A stretch of DNA of 8,909 bases from DATJXG01 sp035500455 (GTDB lineage: Bacteria > Acidobacteriota > Terriglobia > Terriglobales > Acidobacteriaceae), in NCBI GenBank assembly GCA_035500455.1, contig DATJXG010000086.1, forward strand, positions 1 to 8,909. The letters run 5' to 3'. The notes beneath the pieces were generated by a model. That model worked only from the letters and a program-made list of their open reading frames with translations, ran no database searches and was not told where the DNA came from. Shown in pieces: positions 7,205 through 8,909 of this stretch. The position numbers and the translations under genes were made by a program. Each line of letters starts with the position of its first letter. Position 1 is the stretch's first letter.

Positions 7205-7243
7205 ATGGCAACCAAGAAGAAAGCGAAAAAGAAGAAACACTAA
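7205..7243 (+). CDS. Twelve-codon lysine-rich microprotein (possible), in a dedicated transcription unit
   Basis: The frame reads MATKKKAKKKKH and then TAA: eight... in effect, seven of the twelve residues are lysine, with one histidine and no acidic residue. An AAAGGGAG sequence ending at 7195 gives a good Shine-Dalgarno (GGGAG) nine bases before the ATG. The frame sits between a near-consensus sigma70 promoter (7112-7140) and a strong terminator (7270-7300), so nothing else is encoded by the transcript. The peptide looks like a fragment of the lysine/alanine-repeat tails of histone-H1-like or nucleoid proteins, and such a polycation would be expected to bind nucleic acid; that is inference from composition. 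The alternative is that the transcript is a regulatory RNA and the frame is incidental. The gene is not recognised as a named family. Confidence 0.5.
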   Translation: MATKKKAKKKKH

Positions 7244-7269
7244 GCAAGTGCAGCATGAAGCGAAACCGG

Positions 7270-7300
7270 GGGGACGCGAGAAGCGTCCCCTAAGTTTTTT
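7270..7300 (+). terminator. Rho-independent terminator of the small transcription unit
   Basis: GGGGACGC (7270-7277) pairs perfectly with GCGTCCCC (7283-7290) around the five-base loop GAGAA. The stem is followed by TAAG and six Ts (7295-7300). This GC-rich 8-bp stem plus T-run is a textbook intrinsic terminator on the plus strand. It lacks a T-run in the minus direction, so it would not serve the leftward helicase-nuclease gene. Confidence 0.9.
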
Positions 7301-7386
7301 GGTAGGCACTCCATCAGCACTCCTTGCAAACGCTCCGTTACCCCGGTAAAAAACTGAATGAATGCTGAGTGCTTCGATCCGGCAAC

Positions 7387-8909
7387 CTAAGAGCGCCCCA
7401 CCCGCTTCTCGGTGGCCGGGCAGAGATTGCGGTAGTTGCAGAAGTTGCAGTGAAAGCCTCTCTTGGGTTGGAACTTTCCGGCGGCAATCTCATGAGCCAC
7501 TTTCTCGACCTTCAATTGCGCATCCAGTAATTGAGCTTCACTGCGGGCGGTGAGGACGGGCGCATTCTCTCCCAGGTTGTAGAAGGCCAGCCCGGCCGCG
7601 CGATAGCCCCACTTCTCGCGGGCGGCTAAAGCGTAGATGGAAAGCTGCAGGCTCTGGTCCGCATCCTCCTGGGACCTGGGATTGCCGGTCTTGTAATCGG
7701 TGATGACTACAGTTCCCGCGCCCGCCTGATCGATGCGGTCGATACGCCCGGTGACGGTAGCTCCACCCAGGCGAACTTCGAACCATTCCTCGAGGTGCAG
7801 CACTTCGGGCGGCGCCGAAGCGCGGCAGGCAGCCAGAAAATCGTTCAACTGTTGGATTCCCTGCTTTTCGTACAGCTCGTGCTGATAGTGGTCCTGGATG
7901 CCGGCGGCGGAAAGTTCACTGCGGAAGAGATCCAGCAGAGCTTCAGCGGTCATCTCGCGATGGAAGCGCACCGAGTCGAAGTAAGTCCGCAAAACGCGGT
8001 GCATGGCGGCGCCGTACTGCATGGCCCCAGGAACTTCGGCGGGAAGATGCCATTCCCGCTCCAGCTTGAACTGCAGCGGGCAGGTTTCATACGTCTGCAC
8101 CGCGGAGGCGCTCAGGCGGGCGGCGAGATCACGGCCCGGCGGCAGGGAAAGCCACTCGCTGGTGCGCGAGGCAGAGGGAGAAGGCAGCGCAGCCTCGGCG
8201 AAGATTTCGGTCTGTTCTCCGCAGCCGCGGCGTTGGCGCAGCCAGGATTGCGCTCCGTGATCTTTCAGCAGCTCGCGGATATAACCGGGCGGGGTTGGGT
8301 CCACTTTTCCCGTGCCTTCTTTGGCGTAGATGGTCAACGAGTCACGGGCGCGGGTCATGGCCACGTAAAACAGGCGGCGTTCTTCCTGATCGTAAAGCGT
8401 CTTGCCTTCGTTGGCGGCGGTGGAATCGGCGTCACGGAGTTGGCGGGGGAACTCGACCAGGCGCTCCTTGTAAGAGCAAGGGAAAGAATTCGAGTTGGCG
8501 CGCAAGATGAAGACGTGCGGCCACTCCAGGCCTTTGGCGGTGTGGGCCGTCATGAGTTGCACGGCATCTTCGCCGCCGGAGGGCAACGTGATGGCACCGC
8601 GGGCCGCACGGAAAAGTTCGAGGTACTCGACGAGTTCGCCGAGTTCTCCCGTTTTCGTAATGGGTTTCTGCTCCCAGACTTCTACGAAGTCGAGCACTGC
8701 ATTGACCACGGGAGTGCCTGGCAGCGAAAAACGGCGGCAGATGATCGCCAGCCCTGCCCTTGCCTTGGCGGCGGTCTGTGAGATCTCCTCACGGCTCTGT
8801 GCGATGGCTTCCAGTACGGCGGAACCGCCGCCGATCTGCCCGAGCACTGTGGCCAGGCCGGAATTGGCCGAATCTCGAGGCAAGGCTTGCATGCCTGCGC
8901 GCAGCTTCT
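7387..8909 (-). CDS. UvrD/RecB-type helicase fused to PD-(D/E)XK nuclease, N-terminus cut off by window edge
   Basis: The frame stays open to the right edge, so the gene continues beyond it; residue numbers here count from the internal Met at 8892. About 506 C-terminal residues are visible and the Walker A and early helicase motifs are outside. Helicase motif V is TAHTAKGLEWPHVFIL (115-130) and motif VI is EERRLFYVAMTRARDSL (170-186). A RecB/Cas4-like nuclease domain follows: His298 in AAMHRVL, Asp385 in GRIDRID, Asp399 and Lys401 in DYKTG, and Gln416/Tyr420 of the QxxxY motif. Cys271 together with Cys482, Cys485 and Cys491 matches the C...CxxCx5C pattern that holds a 4Fe-4S cluster in AddB, AdnA/B and Cas4 nucleases. 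Such enzymes unwind and resect double-strand ends for recombination. All nuclease residues are present, so it should be active. AddA-like, AdnA/B-like and stand-alone PcrA-nuclease fusions cannot be told apart without the rest of the gene and its neighbours. Confidence 0.92.
   Translation of the reverse strand, partial: KLRAGMQALPRDSANSGLATVLGQIGGGSAVLEAIAQSREEISQTAAKARAGLAIICRRFSLPGTPVVNAVLDFVEVWEQKPITKTGELGELVEYLELFRAARGAITLPSGGEDAVQLMTAHTAKGLEWPHVFILRANSNSFPCSYKERLVEFPRQLRDADSTAANEGKTLYDQEERRLFYVAMTRARDSLTIYAKEGTGKVDPTPPGYIRELLKDHGAQSWLRQRRGCGEQTEIFAEAALPSPSASRTSEWLSLPPGRDLAARLSASAVQTYETCPLQFKLEREWHLPAEVPGAMQYGAAMHRVLRTYFDSVRFHREMTAEALLDLFRSELSAAGIQDHYQHELYEKQGIQQLNDFLAACRASAPPEVLHLEEWFEVRLGGATVTGRIDRIDQAGAGTVVITDYKTGNPRSQEDADQSLQLSIYALAAREKWGYRAAGLAFYNLGENAPVLTARSEAQLLDAQLKVEKVAHEIAAGKFQPKRGFHCNFCNYRNLCPATEKRVGRS

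Larger units (their letters stand above)
7147..7300 (+). ncRNA. Predicted short transcript of about 150 nt (small mRNA or sRNA)
   Basis: The ends are predicted from the promoter at 7112-7140 and the intrinsic terminator at 7270-7300. The transcript would carry a 5' inverted repeat (7151-7170), a seven-codon leader frame (7177-7200), the twelve-codon lysine-rich frame (7205-7243) and the terminator hairpin. It stands alone, divergent from the thiolase and convergent with the helicase-nuclease gene. Its size, isolation and strong signals at both ends are typical of sRNA genes as well as of microprotein mRNAs. Sequence alone does not choose between them. It does not match an RNA family I recognise. 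Confidence 0.5.

Noticed and set aside
7255..7293. Twelve-codon frame MKRNRGDARSVP ending at the terminator stem
   Set aside because: It has no Shine-Dalgarno and more than half of it is the terminator stem-loop itself, so its codons are explained by the hairpin.
7128..7349. Plus-strand open frame of 73 codons through the small transcription unit
   Set aside because: It would start inside the promoter before the predicted transcription start, and it runs through the terminator hairpin. It has no Shine-Dalgarno.
7306..7370. GCACTCC direct repeat (7306-7312, 7317-7323) and a distant TGCTGA match, with TTACCCCGGTAA nearby
   Set aside because: The repeats are short and widely spaced. The palindrome has a two-base centre and no T-run in the direction the helicase-nuclease gene would need, so no terminator or repeat element is supported.
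7795..8781. Plus-strand open frame of 328 codons
   Set aside because: It is antisense to the helicase-nuclease gene, whose helicase and nuclease motifs fix the true strand and frame.

Overview
The window carries parts or all of five protein-coding genes, one very small transcription unit and several unusual intergenic repeats and palindromes. GC-rich coding DNA, widely spaced single genes on alternating strands, a PAS-rich NtrB-like kinase, a ComM-type ATPase and heptameric AGCTAAG/AGCTAGAAG-type intergenic repeats suggest a free-living bacterium, most likely an acidobacterium (Terriglobia/Koribacter-like). That assignment is inference from style and protein flavour, not from a marker gene. 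I see no rRNA, tRNA, CRISPR array, insertion sequence or phage gene.

Layout, left to right. Positions 1-1294 (minus) hold the first 431 codons of a ComM/YifB-type Mg-chelatase-like AAA+ ATPase, cut by the left edge. Positions 1295-1660 are a 366-base divergent intergenic region. Its comM-proximal half is a heptamer-repeat, long imperfect inverted repeat. Its kinase-proximal half has two palindromes with the TGTGA-N6-TCACA architecture of CRP/FNR-family operators, then a short perfect inverted repeat. Positions 1661-3820 (plus) encode a membrane-anchored histidine kinase with three PAS-like domains and no adjacent response regulator. Convergent to it, 3890-5578 (minus) encodes a multi-spanning GT-C-fold glycosyltransferase-like protein. 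Upstream of that, 5653-6846 (minus) encodes a complete thiolase (acetyl-CoA acetyltransferase). Positions 6847-7386 contain the thiolase promoter region, then a compact plus-strand unit: a near-consensus sigma70 promoter, a 12-codon lysine-rich ORF with its own Shine-Dalgarno, and a strong rho-independent terminator. Positions 7387-8909 (minus) are the C-terminal half of a UvrD/RecB-type helicase fused to a PD-(D/E)XK nuclease with four cysteines placed for an iron-sulfur cluster, cut by the right edge.

The genes do not form an obvious pathway. Two DNA-processing genes (ComM, which helps branch migration in natural transformation, and the end-resecting helicase-nuclease) sit at the two ends, with a sensor kinase, a membrane glycosyltransferase and a central-metabolism thiolase between. 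The glycosyltransferase and thiolase could be co-transcribed (74-base gap). The most interesting item is the isolated 7112-7300 unit, which looks like a dedicated gene for either a 12-residue polylysine-type microprotein or a roughly 150-nt small RNA. Second is the double CRP-like operator upstream of the kinase.
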